From positions 2,976,001 through 3,040,000 of the forward strand of contig NZ_CP139965.1 in assembly GCF_034424375.1 (NCBI RefSeq): a stretch of DNA of 64,000 bases. The letters are read 5' to 3'. The translations under genes were made by a program, and so were the position numbers. This DNA is from Paraburkholderia kururiensis (GTDB lineage Bacteria > Pseudomonadota > Gammaproteobacteria > Burkholderiales > Burkholderiaceae). Positions 1 through 7,738 of this stretch are shown piece by piece. Within the stretch, counting starts at the first letter, position 1; every line of letters starts with the position of its first letter. The notes beneath the pieces were generated by a model that saw only the letters and a program-made list of their open reading frames with translations, was not told the DNA's origin and made no database searches.

Positions 1-35
1 AGCGTGCCGACCGGGCAAACGGTAATACGGCTCAT
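1..35 (-). CDS. hcaC: Start of ferredoxin component of phenylpropionate dioxygenase (partial)
   Basis: Only the first 11-12 codons lie in the window; the gene runs off the left edge. The minus-strand ATG at 33-35 opens a frame reading MSRITVCPVGT. This resembles the N-terminus of HcaC, the small Rieske ferredoxin that passes electrons to the HcaEF oxygenase. It begins two bases after the hcaF stop, as expected for a translationally coupled hcaE-hcaF-hcaC operon. The assignment rests on position and a very short match, so it is moderate. hcaB and hcaD would be expected further left. Confidence 0.6.
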   Translation of the reverse strand, partial: MSRITVCPVGT

Positions 36-37
36 GA

Positions 38-580
38 TCAGAAAATCACACTGAGGTTATGGGACGTCAACACCACCTGGTCGAGCACGATCTCGCGGCG
101 GCACAGCAGCCAGCCGTGCGCGGTGTCGGCGCGACGCACGCAATCGCGACGCATGCCGACATAGAACGCTTCGTCGCGCTCCTTTTGCGAGCGGTACAGC
201 AGGTAGTTCACGCGCACGTCGAATTCGTCCGGGTTCGCGGTCGATTCGATCTGCACGTTCGAGACCAGATGGCGCGTGCGCGACGGCGGCTCTTCCGCCC
301 ACGCCATGCCGGTTTCGAGACGCGCGACGCGTCGCTCCAGCTGAAACTTCGTGTCGTTGAAAATCCACGTGGTGGGCGGCTGCACGCCTTTGCGACGATC
401 GCGCGTCTGCGCGTTGACGACCGTACGCATCACGTAGCCGATGTCTTCGGCCAGCAGGTCCAACCATTCGCGAAATTTCCAGTCGTCGAGCAGTGCGGCT
501 TCGCGATACAGAAACTGCGAAATCTCGTGATGCAACTCCAGAGAAACCGCGGCGGACTGCGGTGCGTCCATCACGTTCAT
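38..580 (-). CDS. hcaF: 3-phenylpropionate/cinnamic acid dioxygenase, beta subunit
   Basis: This is the small, non-catalytic subunit of the ring-hydroxylating dioxygenase that converts 3-phenylpropionate or cinnamate to the cis-dihydrodiol. The 180-residue product has the SnoaL-like alpha+beta barrel fold of the family. It matches E. coli HcaF as I remember it over most of its length, for example the segments AQTRDRRKGVQPPTTWIFND and the C-terminus TSHNLSVIF. I chose the ATG at 578-580 because it overlaps the hcaE stop by four bases (ATGA), a usual coupling in this operon. The reading frame extends far upstream, but that part is a shadow of hcaE. Confidence 0.93.
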   Translation of the reverse strand: MNVMDAPQSAAVSLELHHEISQFLYREAALLDDWKFREWLDLLAEDIGYVMRTVVNAQTRDRRKGVQPPTTWIFNDTKFQLERRVARLETGMAWAEEPPSRTRHLVSNVQIESTANPDEFDVRVNYLLYRSQKERDEAFYVGMRRDCVRRADTAHGWLLCRREIVLDQVVLTSHNLSVIF

Positions 581-1935
581 TTCAGCACCTCCTGCTTGTA
601 CGCGCTCGTGCGCTCGTCGACCTCGTCCCAGCTTTCCGACATCAACAGGTCGGCCCAGCGCCGGTACATGCCGCGCGCGGCTGTTTCCGAGAAGATGTAG
701 TTCGTTATGCCAGGTACACCGTCTTCGCGCACGCGCTCGCCGTTGAGTCCCATCTCCAGACAGAGCCGCGTCTTTTTCGCGCGATGGCCGCGCAATACCT
801 TCTGCACCTCGGCCCAGTTCTCCGAGTCGTCCTGTTCGAGAAAGCCGGCAGGACCGAACGCGCGCGTGGCGCTGCGCTCGAACGCGACCTTCACGTCGTC
901 GGGCGCGTTCCTGTCGGCAATACAGAACGCCCAGACTTCCACCTGGTGCGGTCCGCGCGGATGCCACACACGCAACGTCGCCGTGCCGTTGAGCCACGAC
1001 AGCGTGGGGAACATGTTGTTGTGGCCGGCAAGACGCAGTGCGCGCACCTTGCCCAGCCTCGCCTCGGCTTCGGGATACGTGTCGCGGAAGTATTGCGACA
1101 CCTCGCCGTCCACCCACACGTTCGCGTCGGGTTTTTCGGTAAAGAAGAAGCCGCTGCCGTGACCGTCTTCGCCGTATTGCACGGCGTCCTTCGCGGTCTC
1201 CCAGACAGGGCGCGCGGTCTGGCCCGAGCCGAGCGCCTTGTTCGCGTCGCCGCTCTTCGCGCCGAGCACCTCGACCGCTGACGCGTGCGAAAACAACGCG
1301 TGGTACTGGTCGCTTGCAAACTGCTCGGCCGGAAATTTCCAGTTGCAGTCGATCACCCACTTCTGCACGCCGCCGATGATTTCCGTGCCGCCCTCGCGAC
1401 GGTCGAGCACGCCGTCGAGATACCACGCGATATCGCCCATGTACGTGCGCAGGTCGGGCGCCGTGGCGTCCCAGTTGCCGAACACAAGGCCCTTGTAGGT
1501 CTCCACGCGCGTCACTTCGAGCAAGCCCCACTTCTCCTTGCACAAGCCCTGCGGGTACGCGCGCGGTTCGAGCGGCACTTCGATCAGCGCGCCATCCACG
1601 CCATACGACCAGCCGTGGTACGGACACGTGAATGCCCGCGTGTTACCGCTGTCGGCATGGCTCGCGCGCATCGAGCGATGACGGCATTGGTTGAGGAATG
1701 CCTTGATCGAGCCGTCCTTTTGCCGCACGACGACGATCGGGTCCTCGCCCATGTAGGTGTTGAAGAAATCGCCGGCCTTGGGAATCTGGCTTTCGTGCGC
1801 AAGAAACAGCCAGCAGCGGCCGAAAATGCGCTCCATTTCCAGTTCGTAAATCGCGGGGTCGGTGTAGATTGCCGACGTCACGCGTCCGTTTCTGGCGTCC
1901 ACGAGCGCGTCGACGTTGATATTGGTGGTGGTCAT
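577..1935 (-). CDS. hcaE: 3-phenylpropionate/cinnamic acid dioxygenase, alpha subunit (Rieske oxygenase)
   Basis: This is the catalytic large subunit (452 residues) of phenylpropionate dioxygenase. The Rieske [2Fe-2S] ligands are visible as C84-x-H86 and C104-x2-H107. The mononuclear iron site is seen as D209, H212 and H217 in the segment ASDQYHALFSH. Similarity to remembered E. coli HcaE is very high throughout, for example IFGRCWLFLAHESQIP and FPAEQFASDQYHALFSHASA, so the specific name is justified. I chose the ATG at 1933-1935 because GGAGGAG lies six bases upstream; an in-frame ATG nine codons earlier lacks such a site. The gene is divergent from hcaR and overlaps hcaF by four bases. Confidence 0.95.
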   Translation of the reverse strand: MTTTNINVDALVDARNGRVTSAIYTDPAIYELEMERIFGRCWLFLAHESQIPKAGDFFNTYMGEDPIVVVRQKDGSIKAFLNQCRHRSMRASHADSGNTRAFTCPYHGWSYGVDGALIEVPLEPRAYPQGLCKEKWGLLEVTRVETYKGLVFGNWDATAPDLRTYMGDIAWYLDGVLDRREGGTEIIGGVQKWVIDCNWKFPAEQFASDQYHALFSHASAVEVLGAKSGDANKALGSGQTARPVWETAKDAVQYGEDGHGSGFFFTEKPDANVWVDGEVSQYFRDTYPEAEARLGKVRALRLAGHNNMFPTLSWLNGTATLRVWHPRGPHQVEVWAFCIADRNAPDDVKVAFERSATRAFGPAGFLEQDDSENWAEVQKVLRGHRAKKTRLCLEMGLNGERVREDGVPGITNYIFSETAARGMYRRWADLLMSESWDEVDERTSAYKQEVLK

Positions 1936-2061
1936 CCGTGTCTCCTCCGTGGCATTACCCATTCCATATCGGTAAGCACGCGGTGCATGATCGTTGTTCG
2001 CGCCTGCGCTGTGAAATACTTTGTTTGTAGGTTGTGAGACTTATCAGCGATCATTCGACCA
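1936..2061. promoter_or_regulatory. Divergent hcaE / hcaR promoter region
   Basis: This 126-base region separates the divergently transcribed hcaE and hcaR, the usual place for a LysR-type regulator to bind. It contains the inverted arms ATGATCG (1987-1993) and CGATCAT (2048-2054), separated by 54 bases. The arms could be parts of a looped operator, but the spacing is long for a single LysR site and no proven HcaR consensus was compared. It also has the hcaE ribosome binding site next to the hcaE start. No clear Shine-Dalgarno sequence precedes hcaR. Confidence 0.6.
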
Positions 2062-2955
2062 ATGGAACTCCGACACCTGCGTTACTTCATCGCCGTCGCG
2101 GACGAACTCAACTTCACGCGCGCCGCCCTTCGTCTGAATACGGCCCAGCCTTCGCTCAGCCAGCAGATTCGCGATCTCGAAGAGGAAGTAGGCACGCCGC
2201 TCTTCGTGCGCTCGAAGCGCAAGGTCGAATTGACTGAGGCCGGGAAGGCTTTTCTGGAAGAGGCGCGGCTCGCGCTCGCGCAGGTGGAGCACGCTATCGC
2301 GCGTGCGCGTCATGTGGGCGAGCAGCGTGCGCTCACGGTGACCATTGGCTTCGTGCCGGCCGCTGAAATACGGATTTTCCCGGCCGTGTTGCCGAAATTG
2401 CGGCTGCAGTTTCCCGAATTGAACGTCGAGCTACGCAGCCTGCCGACCATGGAGCAGGAAGACGCGCTGCTGCGCGGCGACATCGACATCGCGTTCATGC
2501 GCCGTCCCGTTCGCACGGCGGCACTACAGACAGAAGTGGTGCTCACGGAATCGCTCGTCGTGTTGATGCCGGCGAACCATCCGCTCGCGGCACATGCATG
2601 CATCACGCCGAAGATGCTCGATGGCCTGCCCTTCATTCGCACCGACCCCGCGTATGCGGGTCAGCTCTACGACATCGTGCAAAGCTACTTCGAGATGCAC
2701 GGAATACACCCCGACGTGGTGCAGATTGCGACGAACATTCTGCTCAACCTGAACCTCGTGGGTATGGGGCTGGGTGTTGCACTGCTGCCCGAGTACGTCA
2801 TGGCGCTCACAGGTGAATCGCTGTGCTGTCGTCCGCTCGCAGAGCCCGCTCCGTCGATCGATCTGTTGATGGTCTCGCGCCCAGGACCGCACTCGCCGCA
2901 CATCGAGGCCCTGATCGGGCTGATGCGGCGAGCGTCGTTTCGTCCGGGCGCGTAA
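2062..2955 (+). CDS. hcaR: LysR-type activator of the hca dioxygenase genes
   Basis: This 297-residue LysR-family regulator has an N-terminal winged HTH (about residues 1-60, with LNFTRAALRLNTAQPSLSQQ as the helix-turn-helix) and a C-terminal periplasmic-binding-like effector domain from about residue 90. It resembles remembered E. coli HcaR closely, including MELRHLRYF at the start and NLVGMGLGVALLPEY near the end. In E. coli HcaR activates hcaEFCBD in response to phenylpropionate or cinnamate. Its place divergent from hcaE supports the same role. It ends 18 bases from the convergent mhpC stop, with no obvious terminator between them. Confidence 0.9.
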   Translation: MELRHLRYFIAVADELNFTRAALRLNTAQPSLSQQIRDLEEEVGTPLFVRSKRKVELTEAGKAFLEEARLALAQVEHAIARARHVGEQRALTVTIGFVPAAEIRIFPAVLPKLRLQFPELNVELRSLPTMEQEDALLRGDIDIAFMRRPVRTAALQTEVVLTESLVVLMPANHPLAAHACITPKMLDGLPFIRTDPAYAGQLYDIVQSYFEMHGIHPDVVQIATNILLNLNLVGMGLGVALLPEYVMALTGESLCCRPLAEPAPSIDLLMVSRPGPHSPHIEALIGLMRRASFRPGA

Positions 2956-2973
2956 AGCGCTCTTTAACCGGCG

Positions 2974-3849
2974 TTAGTCCCGCAAAAACTCCAGCACCAT
3001 GTGATTGAACTTGTTCGCATGTTCCCACTGAGCCCAGTGACCGCAGCGGTTGAAGATGTGCATCTCGGCATTCGGCATGCCCCACAGCAAACGCAGGCCG
3101 ATATCGAACGGCACGAAGCGGTCGTCGCGGCCCCAGATGATCAGTGCATGGGCCTTGATTTCCGCGAGGCGCGGGCCGTAGTCGCTGAACTGCTTAGGCT
3201 GTGCCGCAAGACTCTTGACCCAGTTTTCCAGATGATCGCGGCGCGCCAGCATGTTCTCCACGCGCAGTTGCAGCAACTCGTCGGTCAACGCGCTCGCGTC
3301 GTAGACGAAGACGTTCATCATGCGTTTCACGTTCTCGAGCGTCGGCTCGCGGTAGACGTGATTCAGCAGCTTGATGCCCTCCGTGGGCATCGGCACGAAC
3401 TGGCTCGGGCCACCCGTGCCTCCGCCCATCAAGACGAGCTTGCCCACACGCTCCGGATTGGCGAGTGCGAAAGCCGTGGCACTATGGCCGCCCATCGAAT
3501 TGCCCACCACGTGCGCGCGTTCGATACCGATTTGGTCCAGCACGAGTTTGACGATGCGTCCGTTGAAGTCCGAACGCGAGCCACTGGTATTCAGGAATGC
3601 GTCGCTTTTTCCCCAGCCGGGCATGTCGATCAGCAGCACGCGATAGCCCGCGGCGGCGAACGCATCGATGTTGCGGTGGAAGTTTGCCCAGCCGGTGGCC
3701 CCCGGCCCGGACCCATGGAGCATCACGACGGCCCGGCCTGAGGCGGGGCCTACATCGTTGTAGTGGACGTTGAACTCGACTTCGCCGTCGCGAACCTTCG
3801 CGAACCGGCTGGAAGAGGCTTCGGTAGAGGCGGATGCATTGGCACTCAT
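2974..3849 (-). CDS. mhpC: 2-hydroxy-6-oxonona-2,4-dienedioate hydrolase
   Basis: This 291-residue alpha/beta hydrolase cleaves the C-C bond of the meta-ring-fission product of 2,3-dihydroxyphenylpropionate, giving 2-hydroxypenta-2,4-dienoate and succinate. The oxyanion segment HGSGPGATGW lies near residues 45-54, the nucleophile is Ser118 in GNSMGG, and the other triad residues are probably Asp243 (GRDDRF) and His271 (GHWAQWE). The ATG at 3847-3849 is the first Met in the matching part of the frame; longer versions read through the spacer. It is the last gene of the mhp operon here, whereas E. coli places it third. Confidence 0.95.
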   Translation of the reverse strand: MSANASASTEASSSRFAKVRDGEVEFNVHYNDVGPASGRAVVMLHGSGPGATGWANFHRNIDAFAAAGYRVLLIDMPGWGKSDAFLNTSGSRSDFNGRIVKLVLDQIGIERAHVVGNSMGGHSATAFALANPERVGKLVLMGGGTGGPSQFVPMPTEGIKLLNHVYREPTLENVKRMMNVFVYDASALTDELLQLRVENMLARRDHLENWVKSLAAQPKQFSDYGPRLAEIKAHALIIWGRDDRFVPFDIGLRLLWGMPNAEMHIFNRCGHWAQWEHANKFNHMVLEFLRD

Positions 3850-3901
3850 GTGCGGATCCTTTGCGTGAATGTGCTTTTCGTGCTGCGGTGAAAGGACATA
3901 A

Positions 3902-3929
3902 GCGGCGCAGCGGATTAACCGCGCGCCGC
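3902..3929 (-). other. GC-rich hairpin between mhpE and mhpC
   Basis: The 98-base spacer between mhpE and mhpC holds the arms GCGGCGC (3902-3908) and GCGCCGC (3923-3929). An inner GCGG/CCGC pairing forms an 11-pair hairpin with one bulged base and a five-base loop. No T-run follows on the minus strand, so it is not a standard intrinsic terminator. It could be an mRNA processing or stability element that sets the mhpC level apart from the upstream genes. No function is proven. Confidence 0.5.
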
Positions 3930-3947
3930 CTACGTTCCTGCTCGTTG

Positions 3948-4973
3948 TTATGCCTGCGCGGCTTCCCGCTTCTTCAGCAGGTCGAGCGCGACGTCGACGA
4001 TCATGTCTTCCTGGCCACCCACCATGCGCCGCTTGCCCAGTTCGACCAGGATGTCCACGGTCTTGAGGCCGTACTTGTTCGCCGCGACTTCCGAATGGCG
4101 CAGGAAGCTCGAATACACGCCGGCATAACCGAGCGCCAGTGTCTCGCGGTCCACGCGCACCGGGCGATCCTGCAACGGGCGCACGATGTCGTCGGCGGCA
4201 TCCATCAGCGTGTAGAGATCGGTGCCGTGGTTCCAGCCCATGCGCTCGGCCGCGGCAATAAAGACTTCGAGTGGGGCGTTGCCGGCGCCCGCGCCCATGC
4301 CGGCGAGCGATGCATCGATGCGATCGCAGCCCTCCTCCACGGCGACGATGGAGTTCGCCACGCCGAGACTGAGGTTGTGATGCGCATGGATGCCGGTTTC
4401 GGTTTCGGGCTTGAGCACGCCCTTGACTGCGCGGAAGCGGTCGCGCACGTCGCTCATGTTCAACGCACCTCCCGAGTCCACCACGTAGATGCACGTTGCG
4501 CCATAGCTCTCCATCTTCTTCGCCTCCTGCGCGAGATTTTCGGGCGAGGTCATGTGGCTCATCATCAGGAAGCCGACGGTGTCCATCCCGAGCTCGCGCG
4601 CGTATTCGATGTGCTGTTTCGAGATGTCGGCCTCGGTGCAATGCGTGGCCACGCGTACCACGCGCGCGCCGGCCTCGTAGGCGGCCTTGAGGTCGTGCAA
4701 CGTACCGATGCCCGGCAACAGCAACGTCGCGATCTTCGCGTGCTGGATGACGTCGGCCACGGCCTCGATCCATTCCAGATCGCTATGCGCGCCGAAGCCG
4801 TAGTTGAAGCTGGACCCTTGCAAGCCGTCGCCGTGCGCCACCTCGATGGAATCGATCTTCGCCTTGTCCAGCGCGCGCGCAATGTCCTGTACGTTCCGGA
4901 TCGAGTATTGATGACGAATCGCGTGGCTGCCGTCGCGCAGCGTTACGTCGGAGATATAGAGTTTCTTGCCCAT
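3948..4973 (-). CDS. mhpE: 4-hydroxy-2-oxovalerate aldolase
   Basis: This 341-residue DRE-TIM metallolyase splits 4-hydroxy-2-oxovalerate into pyruvate and acetaldehyde. It works as a channelling complex with the acetaldehyde dehydrogenase encoded directly upstream. Visible features are the TLRDGSHAIRH segment near residues 11-21, with the catalytic Arg, metal-binding Asp and general-base His region, and the metal-binding HAHH near residue 196. Length is normal for the MhpE/DmpG/BphI family. It starts 20 bases after the mhpF stop, consistent with co-translation and complex formation. Confidence 0.95.
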   Translation of the reverse strand: MGKKLYISDVTLRDGSHAIRHQYSIRNVQDIARALDKAKIDSIEVAHGDGLQGSSFNYGFGAHSDLEWIEAVADVIQHAKIATLLLPGIGTLHDLKAAYEAGARVVRVATHCTEADISKQHIEYARELGMDTVGFLMMSHMTSPENLAQEAKKMESYGATCIYVVDSGGALNMSDVRDRFRAVKGVLKPETETGIHAHHNLSLGVANSIVAVEEGCDRIDASLAGMGAGAGNAPLEVFIAAAERMGWNHGTDLYTLMDAADDIVRPLQDRPVRVDRETLALGYAGVYSSFLRHSEVAANKYGLKTVDILVELGKRRMVGGQEDMIVDVALDLLKKREAAQA

Positions 4974-4993
4974 GTTCGCGTGTTCCTCGCCTC

Positions 4994-5947
4994 TTATTCA
5001 GCCACGTCAGCGGCCACGGCAGCACGTGCCATGCGCTCCGCAGTAGCGAGCGCGGCTGAGGTCATGATGTCCAGATTGCCCGCATACGAGGGGAGATAGT
5101 GCGCTGCGCCTTCCACCTCGATGAAGATGGACGTCTTCAGGCCGCTGAATTTGCCGTGGCCCGGAATGTTGAGCGGCGCGCTCTCGGGAATCACGTCGAA
5201 CTGCACCTTCTGCTTGAGGCGATAGCCGGGCACATACGCGTTCACGGCCTTCGCCATCTCTTCGACCGAGTCTTCGATGCGCGCCGGGTCCACAGCTTCC
5301 GAAAGGACGTAGACGGTGTCGCGCATCATCACGGGCGGTTCGGCCGGGTTCAGCACGATGATCGCCTTGCCGCGCGCCGCGCGCCCTACCACCTCGATCG
5401 CCGTCGAGGTTGTTTCGGTGAACTCGTCGATGTTGGCACGTGTGCCGGGCCCGGCCGACCGGCTGCTGATCGAAGCGACGATTTCCGCGTAATGCACGTG
5501 CGCCACCCGCGATACGGCCGCGACCATCGGGATGGTGGCCTGACCGCCGCAAGTGACCATGTTCACGTTCTTTGCATCGAGATGCGCGTCGAGGTTGACC
5601 ACGGGCACGCAGTACGGGCCGATCGCAGCAGGCGTGAGGTCGATCACGCGGATGTCCGGCTTGTGTTGACGCAGAAACGCGTCGTTCTTCACGTGAGCAC
5701 CTGCCGAGGTGGCATCGAATACGAAGTCGATGTCGTTGAACACGGGCAGATTGACGAGGCCCTGCACTCCCTCGTGAGTCGTCGCGACACCCAGACGCGC
5801 GGCACGTGCGAGACCGTCCGAGTTGGGGTCGATGCCGACCATCGCGCCCATTTCCAGATGCTTGCCGTGGCGCATGATCTTGATCATGAGGTCGGTGCCG
5901 ATGTTGCCCGAACCGATGATCGCCGCTTTGAGTTTGGCGGAAGCCAT
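4994..5947 (-). CDS. mhpF: Acetaldehyde dehydrogenase (acylating)
   Basis: This 317-residue enzyme oxidises acetaldehyde with NAD+ and CoA to acetyl-CoA, taking the aldehyde from its MhpE partner through a protein tunnel. The N-terminal nucleotide-binding motif GSGNIG lies at residues 12-17 and the catalytic Cys is Cys133 in VTCGGQAT. The rest has the usual MhpF/DmpF length and ends shortly after a Met-rich helix. It sits between mhpD and mhpE, the standard DFE order of this operon. Confidence 0.95.
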   Translation of the reverse strand: MASAKLKAAIIGSGNIGTDLMIKIMRHGKHLEMGAMVGIDPNSDGLARAARLGVATTHEGVQGLVNLPVFNDIDFVFDATSAGAHVKNDAFLRQHKPDIRVIDLTPAAIGPYCVPVVNLDAHLDAKNVNMVTCGGQATIPMVAAVSRVAHVHYAEIVASISSRSAGPGTRANIDEFTETTSTAIEVVGRAARGKAIIVLNPAEPPVMMRDTVYVLSEAVDPARIEDSVEEMAKAVNAYVPGYRLKQKVQFDVIPESAPLNIPGHGKFSGLKTSIFIEVEGAAHYLPSYAGNLDIMTSAALATAERMARAAVAADVAE

Positions 5948-5986
5948 GTCGAATTCCTTGACTGAATGAATGTGTCGCGCGCGGCG

Positions 5987-6772
5987 TTATGCGAAGCTCG
6001 CGCGTACGCTGCCGAGCCCTTCGATGTGCGCGGTGTAGGTACCAGGCTGAGTCACGGCAACCATCGGGCCTAGCGCGCCCGTGAGCACGACGTCGCCCGC
6101 ACGCAGCGGCGTGCCGAGTTGCGCCATGCGGTCCGCGAGCCAGACGGCCGCGTTGAGCGGATTGCCGAGGCACGCGCCTCCATTGCCACGCGACAGCACT
6201 TCGCCTTCCCGCTCGAGCGTCATACCGGCTGCAACGAGATCGATGTCGGCAAGCGCAACGGGACGGCTACCCAGCACGAACAGCGCGCTCGACGCGTTGT
6301 CGGCCACGGTGTCCACAAAACGGATGTCCCAGTTGCGAATGCGGCTGTCCACCACTTCGATGGCGGCGAGCGCGTAAGCGGTCGCGTCGATGACGTCGGC
6401 GAACGTGTGCTTGCCGGCCGTGAGATCGCGTTCGAGCACGAGTGCGATTTCCGCCTCTACCTTCGGCTGGATCAGGCTGGCGAGCGGCATCGGCTGGCTG
6501 TCGCCGTAGGCCATGCTCGCGAACAGCGTGCCGAAATCCGGCTGGTCCACGCCAAGCTGCTTTTGCACCGCGAGCGAAGTCAGCCCGATCTTCCGCCCGA
6601 CGATGCGCTCGCCCGCGGCTACGCGCGCATCGACGTTAGCCTGTTGCACGGCGTAGGCGCTCGCCATGTCGTCGAGCGCGATCTCGCCGCGCACGGGGTC
6701 CACGACTTCACGCGCGCGCGCTGCTTCCCGCAAACGCGCGGCAAGCGCTCTTATGGCGTCATCATTCAGCAT
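5987..6772 (-). CDS. mhpD: 2-keto-4-pentenoate hydratase
   Basis: This 261-residue protein of the fumarylacetoacetase-like hydratase family adds water to 2-hydroxypenta-2,4-dienoate, the hydrolysis product from MhpC, to give 4-hydroxy-2-oxovalerate for MhpE. Family signatures include VGRKIGLTS near residue 58, the acidic metal-binding segment KVEAEIALVLERDL near residue 105, and GDVVLTGALGPMV near the C-terminus. Length agrees with E. coli MhpD. It lies 24 bases downstream of mhpB and 39 bases upstream of mhpF. Confidence 0.94.
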   Translation of the reverse strand: MLNDDAIRALAARLREAARAREVVDPVRGEIALDDMASAYAVQQANVDARVAAGERIVGRKIGLTSLAVQKQLGVDQPDFGTLFASMAYGDSQPMPLASLIQPKVEAEIALVLERDLTAGKHTFADVIDATAYALAAIEVVDSRIRNWDIRFVDTVADNASSALFVLGSRPVALADIDLVAAGMTLEREGEVLSRGNGGACLGNPLNAAVWLADRMAQLGTPLRAGDVVLTGALGPMVAVTQPGTYTAHIEGLGSVRASFA

Positions 6773-6796
6773 TCCTGATGCTCCTTTCCTGACCGT

Positions 6797-7738
6797 TCAA
6801 TGCGACGGCTGCGCGTGCATCACGGCGAAGCCTGCGATCCATTCGGGAATCGCGCGGTAGAAATCGATATGTGCGTCGTATGGCCCGCTTGCGGCCAGGG
6901 CGCCGAACGCGGCGACCCAGGTGCGAATCTCATGCGCCGAACGGCCGCCGTCACGCGTAATGGCGCTGTCGGTCATACCGTCCACAGCCAGTAAGTCGTC
7001 CTTGAGACGCGCGAGGAAGGCCTGGTCCCACTCGGGGTTCAGCGCACGCATGTTGGGCGCGTCGCCGGCGGTGAATGCGCGGGCCGCGGCCACGGTGCGT
7101 TGCTGGCGCTGCGCGCGCGCCTCGGGCGTCGGGTTGCGGCCCGAGATCAGACGCTGCGCCACTTCATCGTTCGCGCCTGCGAGTTCGGGCACCGGCGGCT
7201 CATGCGAAATGCCGCCGGAACCGACCAGCAGCACGCGCTTGCCGGTGCGTGCCGCAAAGCGGCCCACTGCCTGGCCAAGGAGACGCGAGCGACGCAGCGT
7301 GGCCATCGGAGGCGCAACCGAGTTGATGAACACGGGGATCGATGGGTAACGATCGAGTCCGCCCGTCAGCACTTCAAGCGCCTGCGCGCAGCCGTGGTCC
7401 ACTTCCATGCGGTAGGACAAGGCCACGTCCACATCGTCGGCAAGCACGCTTTCGGCCATCTGTCGCGCGACATCGGATGGCACATCGAGCGTACCGGCGA
7501 GGCTCTTGAAATCGCCGACGGCAGTCGCCGCCGCACCGATGCAGAACGGCGGCATCAGGTCGTAGAAGAACCCGTTGTAGTGGTCCGGCGCAAAAACGAT
7601 CACGAGTTCAGGATCGAACCGGCGCACGCGTTCGCGGGCGGCGGCCACGACCTGCTCCACTTCGGCCACGACCTCAGGCGCGGGGTCGTAGTAGCCGTGC
7701 AGCGGGGTATGGGACAAACATTCGAGGTGAATCGGCAT
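6797..7738 (-). CDS. mhpB: 3-(2,3-dihydroxyphenyl)propionate 1,2-dioxygenase (extradiol)
   Basis: This 313-residue class III (LigB-type) extradiol dioxygenase opens the ring of 2,3-dihydroxyphenylpropionate at the meta position, using non-haem Fe(II). It resembles remembered E. coli MhpB along its length, with matching landmarks ECLSHTPLHGY at the start, FAPDHYNGFFYDLMPPFC near residue 50, VDHGCAQ near residue 115, and SGGISHEPPVPELA near residue 175. The conserved histidines in these segments supply the iron and acid-base functions. Its ATG overlaps the mhpA stop by one base (TAATG), indicating translational coupling. Confidence 0.96.
   Translation of the reverse strand: MPIHLECLSHTPLHGYYDPAPEVVAEVEQVVAAARERVRRFDPELVIVFAPDHYNGFFYDLMPPFCIGAAATAVGDFKSLAGTLDVPSDVARQMAESVLADDVDVALSYRMEVDHGCAQALEVLTGGLDRYPSIPVFINSVAPPMATLRRSRLLGQAVGRFAARTGKRVLLVGSGGISHEPPVPELAGANDEVAQRLISGRNPTPEARAQRQQRTVAAARAFTAGDAPNMRALNPEWDQAFLARLKDDLLAVDGMTDSAITRDGGRSAHEIRTWVAAFGALAASGPYDAHIDFYRAIPEWIAGFAVMHAQPSH

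Noticed and set aside
1987..2054. Single LysR operator from the ATGATCG/CGATCAT arms
   Set aside because: The 54-base spacing is too long for one classical LysR box; kept only as a note in the promoter entry.
2974..4773. 599-residue reading of the mhpC frame through the spacer into mhpE
   Set aside because: Only the part from 3849 downstream matches MhpC. The upstream part is the wrong frame of mhpE and includes low-complexity sequence.
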